A stretch of DNA of 64,000 nt from positions 124,001 through 188,000 of the forward strand of contig CAYYFE010000002.1 in the NCBI GenBank assembly GCA_964471115.1, in the 5' to 3' direction. Shown piece by piece: positions 1-7,980 of this stretch. The position numbers were made by a program, and so were the translations under genes. The notes under the pieces were generated by a model, which was given only the letters and a program-made list of their open reading frames with translations, was not told the origin of the DNA and did not search any database. Source of the stretch: SYFT01 sp964471115. Lineage in GTDB: Bacteria > Acidobacteriota > Vicinamibacteria > Vicinamibacterales > SCN-69-37. Every line of letters starts with the position of its first letter. Within the stretch, counting starts at the first letter, position 1.

Positions 1-5
1 GGCGA

Positions 6-107
6 GATGGCGAGGTCTCCGTAGCGCGGCCGGCTCTTGCGGCCGCGATCTCGATGGCGAGATGGCGAGGTCTCCGTAGCGCGGCCGGCTCTTCCGGCCG
101 CGATCTC
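6..107. repeat. 55-bp tandem duplication carrying two REP-like palindromes
   Basis: A unit starting GATGGCGAGGTCTCCGTAGC at 6 is repeated from 61 (period 55). Each unit holds GTAG followed by the palindrome CGCGGCCGG...GCGGCCGCG. The second copy forms the left half of the complete double-hairpin element at 76-134. No gene is seen in 1-218. Confidence 0.85.
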
Positions 108-134
108 GGCGCTCCGAACTTCGGAGCGCCCTAC
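76..134 (+). repeat. REPIN-like double-hairpin element (GTAG ... CTAC)
   Basis: The element starts with GTAG (76-79) and ends with CTAC (131-134). Inside are a perfect 9-bp hairpin (CGCGGCCGG at 80-88 with CCGGCCGCG at 94-102, loop CTCTT) and a perfect 10-bp hairpin (GGCGCTCCGA at 108-117 with TCGGAGCGCC at 121-130). REP sequences mobilised by RAYT transposases typically have GTAG 5' of a palindrome, and REPINs are two REPs in inverted order. A second complete copy of the same architecture lies at 59438-59498. Confidence 0.7.
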
Positions 135-187
135 GGGTCCCCGGTGGAGACGGGAACCAAGGAGCCGTTCCCGCCGTCTACGTGATC

Positions 188-208
188 GATGTCTAGAATC
201 TAGACATC
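188..208. promoter_or_regulatory. Probable PadR operator (near-perfect palindrome)
   Basis: GATGTCTAGA-A-TCTAGACATC is a 21-bp palindrome ending 10 bp before the padR start codon. PadR proteins often bind ATGT-N8-ACAT-like palindromes in their own promoter, and this one contains ATGT...ACAT. Autoregulation is inferred from position and symmetry. Confidence 0.6.
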
Positions 209-218
209 GGGAGGGGTG

Positions 219-548
219 ATGGCCGGTCTGGGCGTGCTTGGTGAGTTTGAACATCTGGTGCTGCTGGCCGTGCTTCGTCATCCCGATGGTGCGATGGGGT
301 CGGCGATCGGGCGTGAGCTCGAGGAACGCGCGGGGCGGCGGGTGTCGCGCGGCGCGTTGTACGCGACGCTCGATCGGCTGGAACGCAAGGGGTTCCTGGC
401 CTGGACGCTTGAAGACGGCACCCCCGAACGCGGAGGGCACCCGCGCCGCCGGTTCAGCGTGACGGCGGCCGGCCGCACCGCGGTCGTCGAATATCAACGC
501 GCAGTCGAGCGGCTGCTCGACGGAGTCCGGCTCCATGCCCGGCGGTAA
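219..548 (+). CDS. PadR family transcriptional regulator
   Basis: A 109-residue winged-helix protein of the PadR family. The N-terminal half has the family pattern (GEFEHLVLLAVLRHPDGAMG, then GALYATLDRLERKGFL as the recognition region), the wing contains PERGGHPRRRF, and a short C-terminal helix would dimerise. ATG 219 is preferred over GTG 216 because GGGAGGGG lies just upstream. The gene overlaps the following ADOP permease by 14 bp, so the two are translated together, and the palindrome at 188-208 is the likely operator. Small PadR regulators coupled to ADOP permeases are characteristic of Acidobacteria; the inducing ligand is unknown. Confidence 0.9.
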   Translation: MAGLGVLGEFEHLVLLAVLRHPDGAMGSAIGRELEERAGRRVSRGALYATLDRLERKGFLAWTLEDGTPERGGHPRRRFSVTAAGRTAVVEYQRAVERLLDGVRLHARR

Positions 549-3225
549 TCAGCCTCCACGTGTGCTGGCGCGCCTGCTGGCGCTGCGCCTCTCAGGCACC
601 GAGGTGGGCCGCACGGTGCTGGGCGACTTCCACGAGGAGTTCGCTGAACGCGTCGTCTCGGATCCCCGTGCCGCCCGCCGCTGGTTCCGCCGCGAAGCCC
701 TCAGCGTGCTCTGCCGCCGCTCGGCCGTCGCCGAACGCACCTTTACCCGTCAGCTGCCTCCGCCAGGAGATGCCTTCATGTCCCGTCTGTTCACCGATCT
801 GCGTAACGCCGCGCGCTCACTGGCCCATCAGCCGCGCTTCACCGTCATCGCGTCATTGACACTGGCCCTCGGCATCGGCGGCGCCACGGCCATCTTCAGC
901 GTGGCCAACGGCATCCTGCTGCAGCCGCTGCCGTATCCGGACGGCGATCGCGTGGTGAACGTATGGAGCCACGCGCCGAAGATTGGCTACAACCAGTTTC
1001 CGTTGTCGCCCGATCTGTACTTCCTGTACGAACGCGACAATCAGGTCTTCGAGCACATGGCGCTGCTCCAGCGCGGCCGCGCCAATCTCACCGGTTCCGG
1101 CTCGCCCGATGTCGTCGACACCATCGAGACGACCCATACCTACTTTTCCACGCTGGGCATCGCGCCCGTTCAAGGGCGCGTGTTCACCGCCGCCGAGGAC
1201 GCACCGGGCGGACCCAACGTTGTGGTGCTCAGTCACCGCGCGTGGCGCGATCGCTTCGGGGCAGACACAGCCATCGTCGGCCGGACGATTCAGATGGACG
1301 GCGCCGCCACTGAAGTCATCGGGGTGCTGCCGGCCGCCATCGACGGCTCGGGCACGCCGGACTTCTTCCTGCCCGCGAGGCACGACCGCGCGGCGCCGAT
1401 TCAAGGTTCCTTCGGCTGGAACGCCATCGCGCGCCTCAGACCCGGCGTGACTCCAGAGGCGGCGACGACGAATCTGGTGCCGTTGGTGGTGCGACTGACC
1501 GAGAGCATCACCGTTCCGCCCTACCGCGCGTTTCTGCTCGACAACGGTTATGCGCCGCTCGTGCATCGCATGAAAGACGATGTGATTGGCGACAGCCGGC
1601 AGCCGCTGCTCATCCTGCTGGGGACGGTCGGGATTCTGTTGCTCATCGCGTGCGCCAACGTGGCCAACCTGTTCCTGGTGCGCGCGGAAGGGCGGCAGTT
1701 GGAGATCGCGATTCGTGTGGCCATGGGCGCCGCGCGGTGGACGCTCGTACGCTCGATGCTCGCCGAGGCTCTGCTCATCGCGACACTTGGTGCGGTCCTG
1801 GGCGTCGCCGCCGTGGCAGCCGGCCTGCCGGCACTGCTGCGCCTGGCGCCGCCCACTGTGCCGCGACTGCATCTGGTCACGGTGGATGTCACGGTGCTGG
1901 CGTTTGCGGCCGCACTCGCGGTCGTGTCGGCGTGCCTGTTCGGACTGCTGCCCGCCTTGAAGTACACGCGGCCGCGGTCGCTGGCCGCGCTGCGCCTGGG
2001 TGTGCGTGGCGGCGATGATCCCGCGCGCCAACGCGCGCGTCATGGCCTGGTGGTCCTGCAGACGGCGATGGCGCTGGTGCTGCTGGTCGGGTCGGGTCTG
2101 CTCGTGCGCAGCTTCAACCGCCTGCTCGCCACCGATCCCGGCATCCAGGCGGATGGTGTGATGACGTTTCGCGTGGCGCTGCCGGCGTCGCAGTATCCCG
2201 ATGGCGCGCCGGTGCGCGCGTTCAGCGATCGGCTGCTCGCGCGGCTGAATGAAACGGCGGGCGTGGCCTCGGCCGGCGCCGCCACCGTGCTGCCCATCGC
2301 GAATGCGGCGCCCGGCACGGCACACGTCTTTGAAGATCGCCAGCTCGACGCTGCCGCGCTGCCGCCCATCGTGCACTACAAGCTGGTGGCCGGCGACTAC
2401 TTCGGGTCAATGGGCATCCCTCTGCTGCGCGGCCGGTTGTTCCACTCGGGCGACCTCGCGGAGGATGTGTACACCGCGGTCGTCAACCAGGCCATCGTCG
2501 ACCAGTACTTCCCAGGCGGCGACGGTCTGGGCAAGCGCGTACGGATGGGCGGACAGTCGGGGCCTGACGGGCAGCCGGCGCCCTGGATCACCATCGTGGG
2601 CGTCGTCGGCAACGAACGGCAGGACGGACTGCGGCTGCCTATTCGGCCGCTCATCTACTATGCCCGGCCTGGAGTGGCGCCGGTGGGCCTGCGCACGCTC
2701 GACTACGTGGTGAAGGGGCGCGCGGGCGAGGTGAGTGCGGACGTCCTGCGCCGCGCCGTGTGGGATGTGGACGCGGGCCTGCCGGTGGCGTCGGTGCGGT
2801 CGATGCAGGAGATTCTCGACGCGTCGGTGGTGGAGTTCACGTTCACCATGGCGACCATCGGTATCGCGGCGGCGCTGGCGCTCGTGCTGGGCGCAGTCGG
2901 GTTGTATGGCGTCCTGTCGTACGCCGTGCTGATGCGCACGCGCGAGATCGGCGTGCGCATGGCGTTGGGTGCGCAGCCGTCGCTCGTGATGCGGTCAGTG
3001 GTGGGCCAGGGCGCGGTGCTGGCGTCGATTGGTCTCGTCATCGGCATCGCCGCCGCGGCGGCCCTGACGCGTGTCATGGACGATCTGCTGTTCGAGACCG
3101 CCGCGCTCGATCCGCTGACGTTCATCGCCATGTCCGCGGCCCTGCTGGCCGTGGCGCTCCTGGCGGCGTACCTGCCCGCGCGCCGCGCGGCGCACGTCAG
3201 TCCGATGGAGTCGATGCGATCCTAA
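535..3225 (+). CDS. ADOP-type ABC transporter permease (MacB/FtsX, duplicated)
   Basis: An 896-residue inner-membrane permease with a short soluble prefix (about residues 1-80, including LGDFHEEF) followed by two consecutive MacB periplasmic-core plus FtsX modules. The first module begins near SLTLALGIGGATAIFSVANG, its FtsX segment contains ANVANLFLVRAEGRQLEIA, and the second ends with LSYAVLMRTREIGVRMALGA and AYLPARRAAHVSPMESMRS. This is the ADOP architecture (one polypeptide doing the job of two permeases). No ATPase gene is adjacent, so an ATPase elsewhere would have to supply energy. It overlaps padR by 14 bp. The substrate cannot be read from sequence; lipid-linked, peptide or drug export is typical of MacB relatives. 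Confidence 0.9.
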   Translation: MPGGNQPPRVLARLLALRLSGTEVGRTVLGDFHEEFAERVVSDPRAARRWFRREALSVLCRRSAVAERTFTRQLPPPGDAFMSRLFTDLRNAARSLAHQPRFTVIASLTLALGIGGATAIFSVANGILLQPLPYPDGDRVVNVWSHAPKIGYNQFPLSPDLYFLYERDNQVFEHMALLQRGRANLTGSGSPDVVDTIETTHTYFSTLGIAPVQGRVFTAAEDAPGGPNVVVLSHRAWRDRFGADTAIVGRTIQMDGAATEVIGVLPAAIDGSGTPDFFLPARHDRAAPIQGSFGWNAIARLRPGVTPEAATTNLVPLVVRLTESITVPPYRAFLLDNGYAPLVHRMKDDVIGDSRQPLLILLGTVGILLLIACANVANLFLVRAEGRQLEIAIRVAMGAARWTLVRSMLAEALLIATLGAVLGVAAVAAGLPALLRLAPPTVPRLHLVTVDVTVLAFAAALAVVSACLFGLLPALKYTRPRSLAALRLGVRGGDDPARQRARHGLVVLQTAMALVLLVGSGLLVRSFNRLLATDPGIQADGVMTFRVALPASQYPDGAPVRAFSDRLLARLNETAGVASAGAATVLPIANAAPGTAHVFEDRQLDAAALPPIVHYKLVAGDYFGSMGIPLLRGRLFHSGDLAEDVYTAVVNQAIVDQYFPGGDGLGKRVRMGGQSGPDGQPAPWITIVGVVGNERQDGLRLPIRPLIYYARPGVAPVGLRTLDYVVKGRAGEVSADVLRRAVWDVDAGLPVASVRSMQEILDASVVEFTFTMATIGIAAALALVLGAVGLYGVLSYAVLMRTREIGVRMALGAQPSLVMRSVVGQGAVLASIGLVIGIAAAAALTRVMDDLLFETAALDPLTFIAMSAALLAVALLAAYLPARRAAHVSPMESMRS

Positions 3226-3238
3226 AATCGCGGGTCCA

Positions 3239-3303
3239 CACAGTAGGCATGTAGGCATGTAGAACTTCAGCGGATCTTCCTACATGTCTACATGTCTACT
3301 GTG
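3239..3303 (+). repeat. Stem-loop repeat, copy A (24-bp arms)
   Basis: Left arm 3239-3262 (starts CACAGTAGGCATGTAGGCAT) and right arm 3280-3303 (ends ACATGTCTACTGTG) are complementary over all 24 positions if two G-U pairs are allowed, with a 17-nt loop. It lies between convergent genes and may terminate transcripts, although no U-tract follows. The right arm supplies the stop codon of the gene at 3296-3613. Confidence 0.8.
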
Positions 3304-3613
3304 TTGACGATCGACCCCGGACGAAGTCGCGCGTCTGCCTCACTTCGGCGATCTCGATGTGGTACTCGTCGTACCACGACGCGCGGCCGCGGCGTTTGGC
3401 CTCCATGTGGCCCGCGTGTGTGCGCCACGCCTCCATCGACTCGAGGTCGGTCCAGCGGACGACGCTGAGGCGTTCACCGTCTTCAGCCTTGAAACTCTTG
3501 AAATCGACGAATCCGGGCATGGTCTTCGCCGCGGCCAGCATGGCAGCCGCCGTATCCGAGTAGTCCTGACCGGCGGCGGGGGAGAGGCGCGAACGGAACA
3601 ACACGACAATCAT
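3296..3613 (-). CDS. Antibiotic biosynthesis monooxygenase (ABM) domain protein
   Basis: A 105-residue single-domain protein of the dimeric ferredoxin-like ABM superfamily: MIVVLFRSRL opening strand, a helix with AAAMLAAAKTMPGFVDFKSF, then LSVVRWTDLESMEAWRTHAGH and WYDEYHIEIAEV. Members include heme-degrading enzymes, quinol monooxygenases and many proteins of unknown role, so the substrate is open. ATG 3613 starts at the canonical first strand; the longer upstream reading lacks family similarity. The last residues (S-T-Q) and the TAG stop are encoded by the right arm of the stem-loop repeat, a sign that the repeat landed on the original 3' end. Confidence 0.8.
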   Translation of the reverse strand: MIVVLFRSRLSPAAGQDYSDTAAAMLAAAKTMPGFVDFKSFKAEDGERLSVVRWTDLESMEAWRTHAGHMEAKRRGRASWYDEYHIEIAEVRQTRDFVRGRSSTQ

Positions 3614-3708
3614 GCCCGCGAGGATAACAGCGCCGCGCGGGGCGGCAAGGGACAGTTGAGCCCCGGTGCGGAGCGTGCAGACGTGCGGAGTGCTGGGGCG
3701 TGGCACTC

Positions 3709-3732
3709 CTACATGCCTACATGTCTACTGTG
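3709..3732 (+). repeat. Stem-loop repeat, copy B (right arm only)
   Basis: A single right arm (CTACATGCCTACATGTCTAC then TGTG) with one T-to-C change relative to copies A and D. No left arm is present; a degenerate GTGCGGA array precedes it (3666-3694). It supplies the stop codon of the PHP gene at 3725. Confidence 0.75.
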
Positions 3733-4825
3733 TCGACCGAGCAAGCCAGGCTGTGAGCTTCTTGGTCGTCCACGTATTGATGACGCGGGTCGCCGGGATG
3801 CCCGCGAGGCGTGCATGGGCAAGGCCGATCTCGGCGAAACAGAGTTCGTCCGTGTCGTGCGCATCGCTGTCGATGGCGATCAGGCAGCCCGCGTCGAAGG
3901 CCTGCCGCGCCAGTGCGTAGGGCAGATCCTGGCGCGACGGATCGCCGTCGATCTCGATCGCAACACCGTGAGCCTTGGCTGCGGCAAAGACAGCGGTCCA
4001 GTCGGCGCGAATACCGGGCCGCTTGCCGAACTTGCGGCCGCTGGGGTGCGCCAGGATGTGAACGCCCGGCGTCGACACGGCCTTCACCAACCGCCGGGTC
4101 TGATCCTCGTCGGTGTCCAGCTTTGAATGGGGCGCGACGAGCACGACGCTGCAGTGCGGAGTGCGGGGTGCGGAGTGCGGAGTGCGAGGCGCGCGCTGCG
4201 GAGTGAAATCAATCGAGCCGTCAGCGAGGATGTTGGCTTCGATGCCCTTGAGCACCGTGAATCGCCCGGCCGTCGTCTCGTTGATTGCGTCGATCTCCAG
4301 ACCTTGCGCGCGCATGCCGGCGGCGTCGAGGCCCCGGGCGATCGAGAGGCCCGCCGTGTGGTCGGTGATCGCAATGTGGGTGTAGCCGCGTTCGATACAC
4401 GCAATCGCCAACTCGCCGATCGCCCGTTGCCCGTCGCTCCAGGTGGAGTGGATCTGGAAGTCGCCGCGATAGTCCTTCAGACCAACGGCCTGCTTGTCGA
4501 CGCCGGCGTCGGCCAGCACCAGGCGCGCGACGGCGCGGCTCATGAAACCAGTGCGGCGCTCACGGCGCAGGTCGACGTCGGCCGCGCGGCCGCTCGCCGC
4601 CACGGCGGTGTCGACGAAGGCGGACCGTCCGGTCGCGAGCACTTCCTGGATGACGCGCGTCGCGGTCTTGCCCACGTCGGGCAGGGGCGCCCCGGCGCGC
4701 AGCGGCTCGGGCAGCAGCATGACCTGCCGCGCGGCCCGTTCGTAGGCCCGGCGGGGATAGATCGACGTCTGAACGGCCGCCAGGTCGTCGAGCAGCCCGG
4801 CCACATGCAGGTTCAGATCGAGCAC
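3725..4825 (-). CDS. PHP-domain phosphoesterase (PolX C-terminal-like)
   Basis: A 366-residue protein resembling the part of bacterial PolX that lies after the polymerase core: a helical N-terminal segment and a metal-dependent PHP phosphoesterase domain. Metal ligands are visible as DFQIHSTWSDG (about 123-132), ITDH (153-156), E197, APHS (231-234), LAHP (259-261) and DSDAH (319-323). The polymerase domain itself is absent. GTG 4825 is the only reasonable start; a GATAAT hexamer at 4831-4836 would give a nearly leaderless mRNA. Residues 210-226 are encoded by an in-frame GTGCGGA-type array in place of the segment normally found between the D-G-S strand and the V-x-x-S/P-H-S strand. The C-terminal S-T-Q and stop come from repeat copy B. 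Confidence 0.8.
   Translation of the reverse strand: MLDLNLHVAGLLDDLAAVQTSIYPRRAYERAARQVMLLPEPLRAGAPLPDVGKTATRVIQEVLATGRSAFVDTAVAASGRAADVDLRRERRTGFMSRAVARLVLADAGVDKQAVGLKDYRGDFQIHSTWSDGQRAIGELAIACIERGYTHIAITDHTAGLSIARGLDAAGMRAQGLEIDAINETTAGRFTVLKGIEANILADGSIDFTPQRAPRTPHSAPRTPHCSVVLVAPHSKLDTDEDQTRRLVKAVSTPGVHILAHPSGRKFGKRPGIRADWTAVFAAAKAHGVAIEIDGDPSRQDLPYALARQAFDAGCLIAIDSDAHDTDELCFAEIGLAHARLAGIPATRVINTWTTKKLTAWLARSTQ
4153..4205 (+). repeat. GTGCGGA heptamer array inside a coding region
   Basis: Six to seven degenerate copies of GTGCGGA lie on the strand opposite to the PHP gene and are read as the Pro/Thr-rich stretch APRTPHSAPRTPHC. Because 7 is not a multiple of 3, the array encodes a heptapeptide period and is open in this frame. 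Confidence 0.85.
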
Positions 4826-4836
4826 GAGACATTATC

Positions 4837-4948
4837 GTGGGCTCGTGGGTTCGTGGGTTCGTGGGTTCGTGGGCTCGTGGGTTCGTGGGCTCGTGGGCTC
4901 GTGGGCTCGTGGGCTCGTGGGTTCGTGGGTTCGTGGGTTCGTGGGCTG
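4837..4948 (+). repeat. Octamer tandem array, 14 copies of GTGGGYTC
   Basis: Fourteen head-to-tail copies of GTGGGTTC or GTGGGCTC fill the gap between the divergent PHP gene and BNR gene. The only common variation is C or T at position 6. It is open in several frames and produces false ORFs. Confidence 0.95.
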
Positions 4949-4959
4949 TCGAGGAAATC

Positions 4960-4987
4960 GTAGCGCGGCCGGGTCTGGCGGCCGCGG
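4960..4987 (+). repeat. Half REP element (GTAG + palindrome)
   Basis: GTAG followed by CGCGGCCGGGTCTGGCGGCCGCG, ending 13 bp before the BNR gene start codon. The second inverted half and CTAC are absent. It would form a strong hairpin in the 5' leader, with no visible Shine-Dalgarno sequence. Confidence 0.7.
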
Positions 4988-5000
4988 TATCATTTCGCGC

Positions 5001-7826
5001 ATGTCCCGATTCAGATTTGCCGCACTGGTGCTTGTGACCGCGTCGTTGGCCGTGACCGTGCCGCTGGCCCAGGCGCCGCCGGCACCCACCGCCGAGTCGC
5101 TGTTTGGTCAGTTGCAGTGGCGCAACATCGGACCGGCGAACATGGCCGGCCGCATTTCCGACATCGAAGCCGTCGAAGCGAATCCGGCCATCGTGTACAT
5201 CGGCACCGCGTCAGGCGGCGTGTGGAAGTCGGAGAACGCCGGCACGACATGGACGCCCATCTTCGAGCACTACCCGGTGTCGGCCATCGGCGACATCGCC
5301 ATCTTCCAGCCGAATCCGAACATCATCTGGGTGGGCACCGGCGAAGACTGCGTGCGCAACAGCGTGTCGTGGGGCGACGGCGTCTACAAGTCGACCGACG
5401 GCGGCAAGACGTTCGTCAACGTGGGCCTGCCCGAGTCGCACCACATCGGCAAGGTCCTCACGCATCCAACCAATCCCGACATCGCCTACGTCGCCGCGCA
5501 AGGTCACCTCTGGGACCACAACCCCGACCGCGGCATCTACCGGACGACCGACGGCGGCAAGACGTGGCGCAAACTCACCAACGGTCTGCCCACCGACGAG
5601 CGCACCGGCGCCAGCGACATCCTGATGGATCCGTCCAACCCCAACGTGCTTTATGCCGGATTGTGGGAACGCCTCCGTCGTCCCTACATCTTCGAAAGCG
5701 GCGGCCCGAACGGCGGCATCTACAAGTCGACCAACGGCGGCGACTCCTGGACGAAGCTGACGACTGGCTTGCCCGCGGGCAACATCGGCAAGGTCGGTCT
5801 GACGATTCATCGCAAGAACCCGCGCATCCTCGCGGCCATCGTCGAGGCCGCGACCACCAACGATCTCAAGGTGCCCGGCTCGGGCATCTATCGCTCGGAA
5901 GACGCAGGCGCGACGTGGACGTACGTCAACACCACCAACAGCAGGCCGTTCTACTACTCGCACATTCAGCTCGATCCGAACGAACCGAACCGGCTGTACG
6001 TGATGGAAGTGCCCGCGCGGGTGTCCGAGGACGGCGGCCGCACGTTTGCGCGACGCCTTGACGGTATCGAGGGCGACTTCCACGCGATGTGGATCGATCC
6101 GGCCAACAGCCGGCGGTTCTACATCGGCAACGACAAAGGCGCGTCGGTCACCTACGACGCGGGCGCTACCTTCCAGATGTTCGACAACATGGACATCGGG
6201 CAGTACTACGCCATCACCCTCGACAATCGCGACCCGTACTACATCTACGGCGGCCTGCAGGACAGCGGTAACTGGGGCGGCCCCAGCAACAGCCGCGACT
6301 ACAACGGCATCCTCAACGATCACTGGTGGAAGTTCCACTCGGGTGACGGCTTCCACACGACGGTCGACCCCGAGGACTGGACGACGGTGTTCACCGAGAC
6401 GCAGAACGGCAGCGTACGCCGGCTGGACGCCGAGTTCCGGCAGACGGGCACCAGCGTCACGCCCCGCCAGCAGACGATTCTCAATTTCGACGAGGTCACC
6501 GCGCGCGAGGGCGCGGCGCCCACCTTCCGCTACAACTGGAGTTCGCCGCTCATCCTCTCACCGCACGACTCGAAGATCGTGTACCTGGGCGCCAACTACC
6601 TGTTCCGCAGCACCGACCGTGGCGAAAGCTGGACGATCATCAGTCCCGACCTGTCGACCAAGGACCCGGATTACACGACGCGCGGCACACCCACGGGCTT
6701 CCTCGGCGAACGCGGCGGCGCGGAGACACACGCCACACTGATCTCGGTCGTGGAATCAGCCGTGCGCCCGGGCATCATCTGGGCGGGCACTGACGACGGC
6801 AACGTGCAGGTGACGCGGGATGGAGGGGCGACGTGGACCAACGTGCGCGAGAACATCCCGGCGTCGATGGTGCCCGTTCGCACGTGGGTCAGCCGCGTCG
6901 AGCCGTCCCACTTCGACCCGGCCACCGCGTACGTGAGTTTCGACGGTCACCGCACGGGCAACTTCACGCCGTACGTCCTCAAGACGACGGACTTCGGCCG
7001 CACATGGACGAACGTCACCGCCAATCTGCCCGCGCGTGGCCCCGTCTACGTCGTCAAGGAAGATCTGAAGAATCCGCTGCTGCTGTTTGCGGGCACCGAA
7101 TACGGCGTGTATGCGTCCATCGACGGCGGCGGCGCGTGGCACAAGATGATGACCGGCATGCCGACGGTGCCGGTGCATGACCTGGTGATTCACCCGCGCG
7201 ACAACGACCTGGTGGCCGGCACCCACGGCCGCAGCCTGTGGATTCTCGACGACATCACGCCGCTGCAGCAGTTGACGCCGGCCGTGCTCGCGTCAAACGC
7301 GCACGCCTTCAGCAACCGCGTGGCCACGATCTGGAAGGCCGTCAGCCGCGGCGCCACACGAGGCCACATGTTGTTCCAGGGCCGCAATCCGCTGACGATG
7401 TCGCAGAGCGCACCGCTGAATTCACCAACCGAGATCCGCAATTCGGCGACCGTGAACTTCTACGTCGGCCCGGCGTCGGTGACTTCGGCGAAGATCGAGA
7501 TCAGCGAAAGCGCCGGCACGAGAACCTTCACGGCCGACATCCCCGTCCGCCAGGGCGTCAACCGCTACTTCTGGCCGATGACCTTCGCGGGCGGCGCGGC
7601 GCCGGCACCAGGCCGCGGCCGGCAGGGCGGGCGCGGCGGCGACGCTGCAGCGGGTGGAGACGCAGACGCCCCACCGCCGCAACCGGCACGTGGCGGCGGG
7701 CGCGGTGGCGGCGCCGCGGCTCAGGCCGGCCCGGGTACCTACCGAGTGAAGTTGACGATTGGCGACCAGACAGTGCACTCGGTCATCGTCGTCCGGCCCG
7801 ACCCGAACGCCACACGCGTGCGCTAA
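5001..7826 (+). CDS. Secreted sortilin/BNR beta-propeller protein
   Basis: A 941-residue exported protein. ATG 5001 opens a typical signal peptide (SRFRFAALVLVTASLAVTVP, cleavage near LAQA). The body carries about nine Asp-box/BNR motifs, such as GVYKSTDGGKTF, GIYRTTDGGKTW, GIYKSTNGGDSW, GIYRSEDAGATW, LFRSTDRGESW and VLKTTDFGRTW, as in the VPS10/sortilin and WD40/YVTN-like glycosyl hydrolase families that are very common in Acidobacteria. A Gly/Ala/Pro-rich linker (about 865-910) precedes a small C-terminal beta domain. In-frame codons upstream of 5001 are octamer repeat and REP sequence and are excluded. The enzymatic activity is unknown; a surface binding or hydrolytic role is inferred. Confidence 0.85.
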   Translation: MSRFRFAALVLVTASLAVTVPLAQAPPAPTAESLFGQLQWRNIGPANMAGRISDIEAVEANPAIVYIGTASGGVWKSENAGTTWTPIFEHYPVSAIGDIAIFQPNPNIIWVGTGEDCVRNSVSWGDGVYKSTDGGKTFVNVGLPESHHIGKVLTHPTNPDIAYVAAQGHLWDHNPDRGIYRTTDGGKTWRKLTNGLPTDERTGASDILMDPSNPNVLYAGLWERLRRPYIFESGGPNGGIYKSTNGGDSWTKLTTGLPAGNIGKVGLTIHRKNPRILAAIVEAATTNDLKVPGSGIYRSEDAGATWTYVNTTNSRPFYYSHIQLDPNEPNRLYVMEVPARVSEDGGRTFARRLDGIEGDFHAMWIDPANSRRFYIGNDKGASVTYDAGATFQMFDNMDIGQYYAITLDNRDPYYIYGGLQDSGNWGGPSNSRDYNGILNDHWWKFHSGDGFHTTVDPEDWTTVFTETQNGSVRRLDAEFRQTGTSVTPRQQTILNFDEVTAREGAAPTFRYNWSSPLILSPHDSKIVYLGANYLFRSTDRGESWTIISPDLSTKDPDYTTRGTPTGFLGERGGAETHATLISVVESAVRPGIIWAGTDDGNVQVTRDGGATWTNVRENIPASMVPVRTWVSRVEPSHFDPATAYVSFDGHRTGNFTPYVLKTTDFGRTWTNVTANLPARGPVYVVKEDLKNPLLLFAGTEYGVYASIDGGGAWHKMMTGMPTVPVHDLVIHPRDNDLVAGTHGRSLWILDDITPLQQLTPAVLASNAHAFSNRVATIWKAVSRGATRGHMLFQGRNPLTMSQSAPLNSPTEIRNSATVNFYVGPASVTSAKIEISESAGTRTFTADIPVRQGVNRYFWPMTFAGGAAPAPGRGRQGGRGGDAAAGGDADAPPPQPARGGGRGGGAAAQAGPGTYRVKLTIGDQTVHSVIVVRPDPNATRVR

Positions 7827-7838
7827 ATCGTTTGTCCG

Positions 7839-7968
7839 CACAGTAGGCATGTAGGCATGTAGAAAACATTTCGTTTCCTACGTGTCCGCACAGTAGGCAT
7901 GTAGGCATGTCCACACAGTAGGCATGTAGGCATGTAGCGAATACTTCGTTTCCTACATGTCTACTGTG
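7839..7968 (+). repeat. Stem-loop repeat, copy C (three left arms, one short right arm)
   Basis: Left arms start at 7839, 7889 (truncated at its 3' end) and 7914. A short right arm (CTACATGTCTACTGTG) occupies 7953-7968, and a diverged one (CTACGTGTCC) starts at 7878. The array sits exactly between the convergent BNR and ADOP genes. Confidence 0.8.
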
Positions 7969-7980
7969 AGGACAAGCGAT

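Noticed and set aside
853..2376. 507-codon ORF on the minus strand opposite the first ADOP gene
   Set aside because: It lies wholly inside a clear ADOP gene, is His/Arg/Gln-rich with no domain, and is the typical antisense shadow of a high-GC gene. The same holds for 8302-9564 (+), 9661-11766 (+), 28102-29931 (+) and 54080-55414 (-).
4845..5000. N-terminal extension of the BNR protein (repeated GSWVRGFV)
   Set aside because: It is translation of the octamer array and a half REP; a signal peptide begins at ATG 5001.
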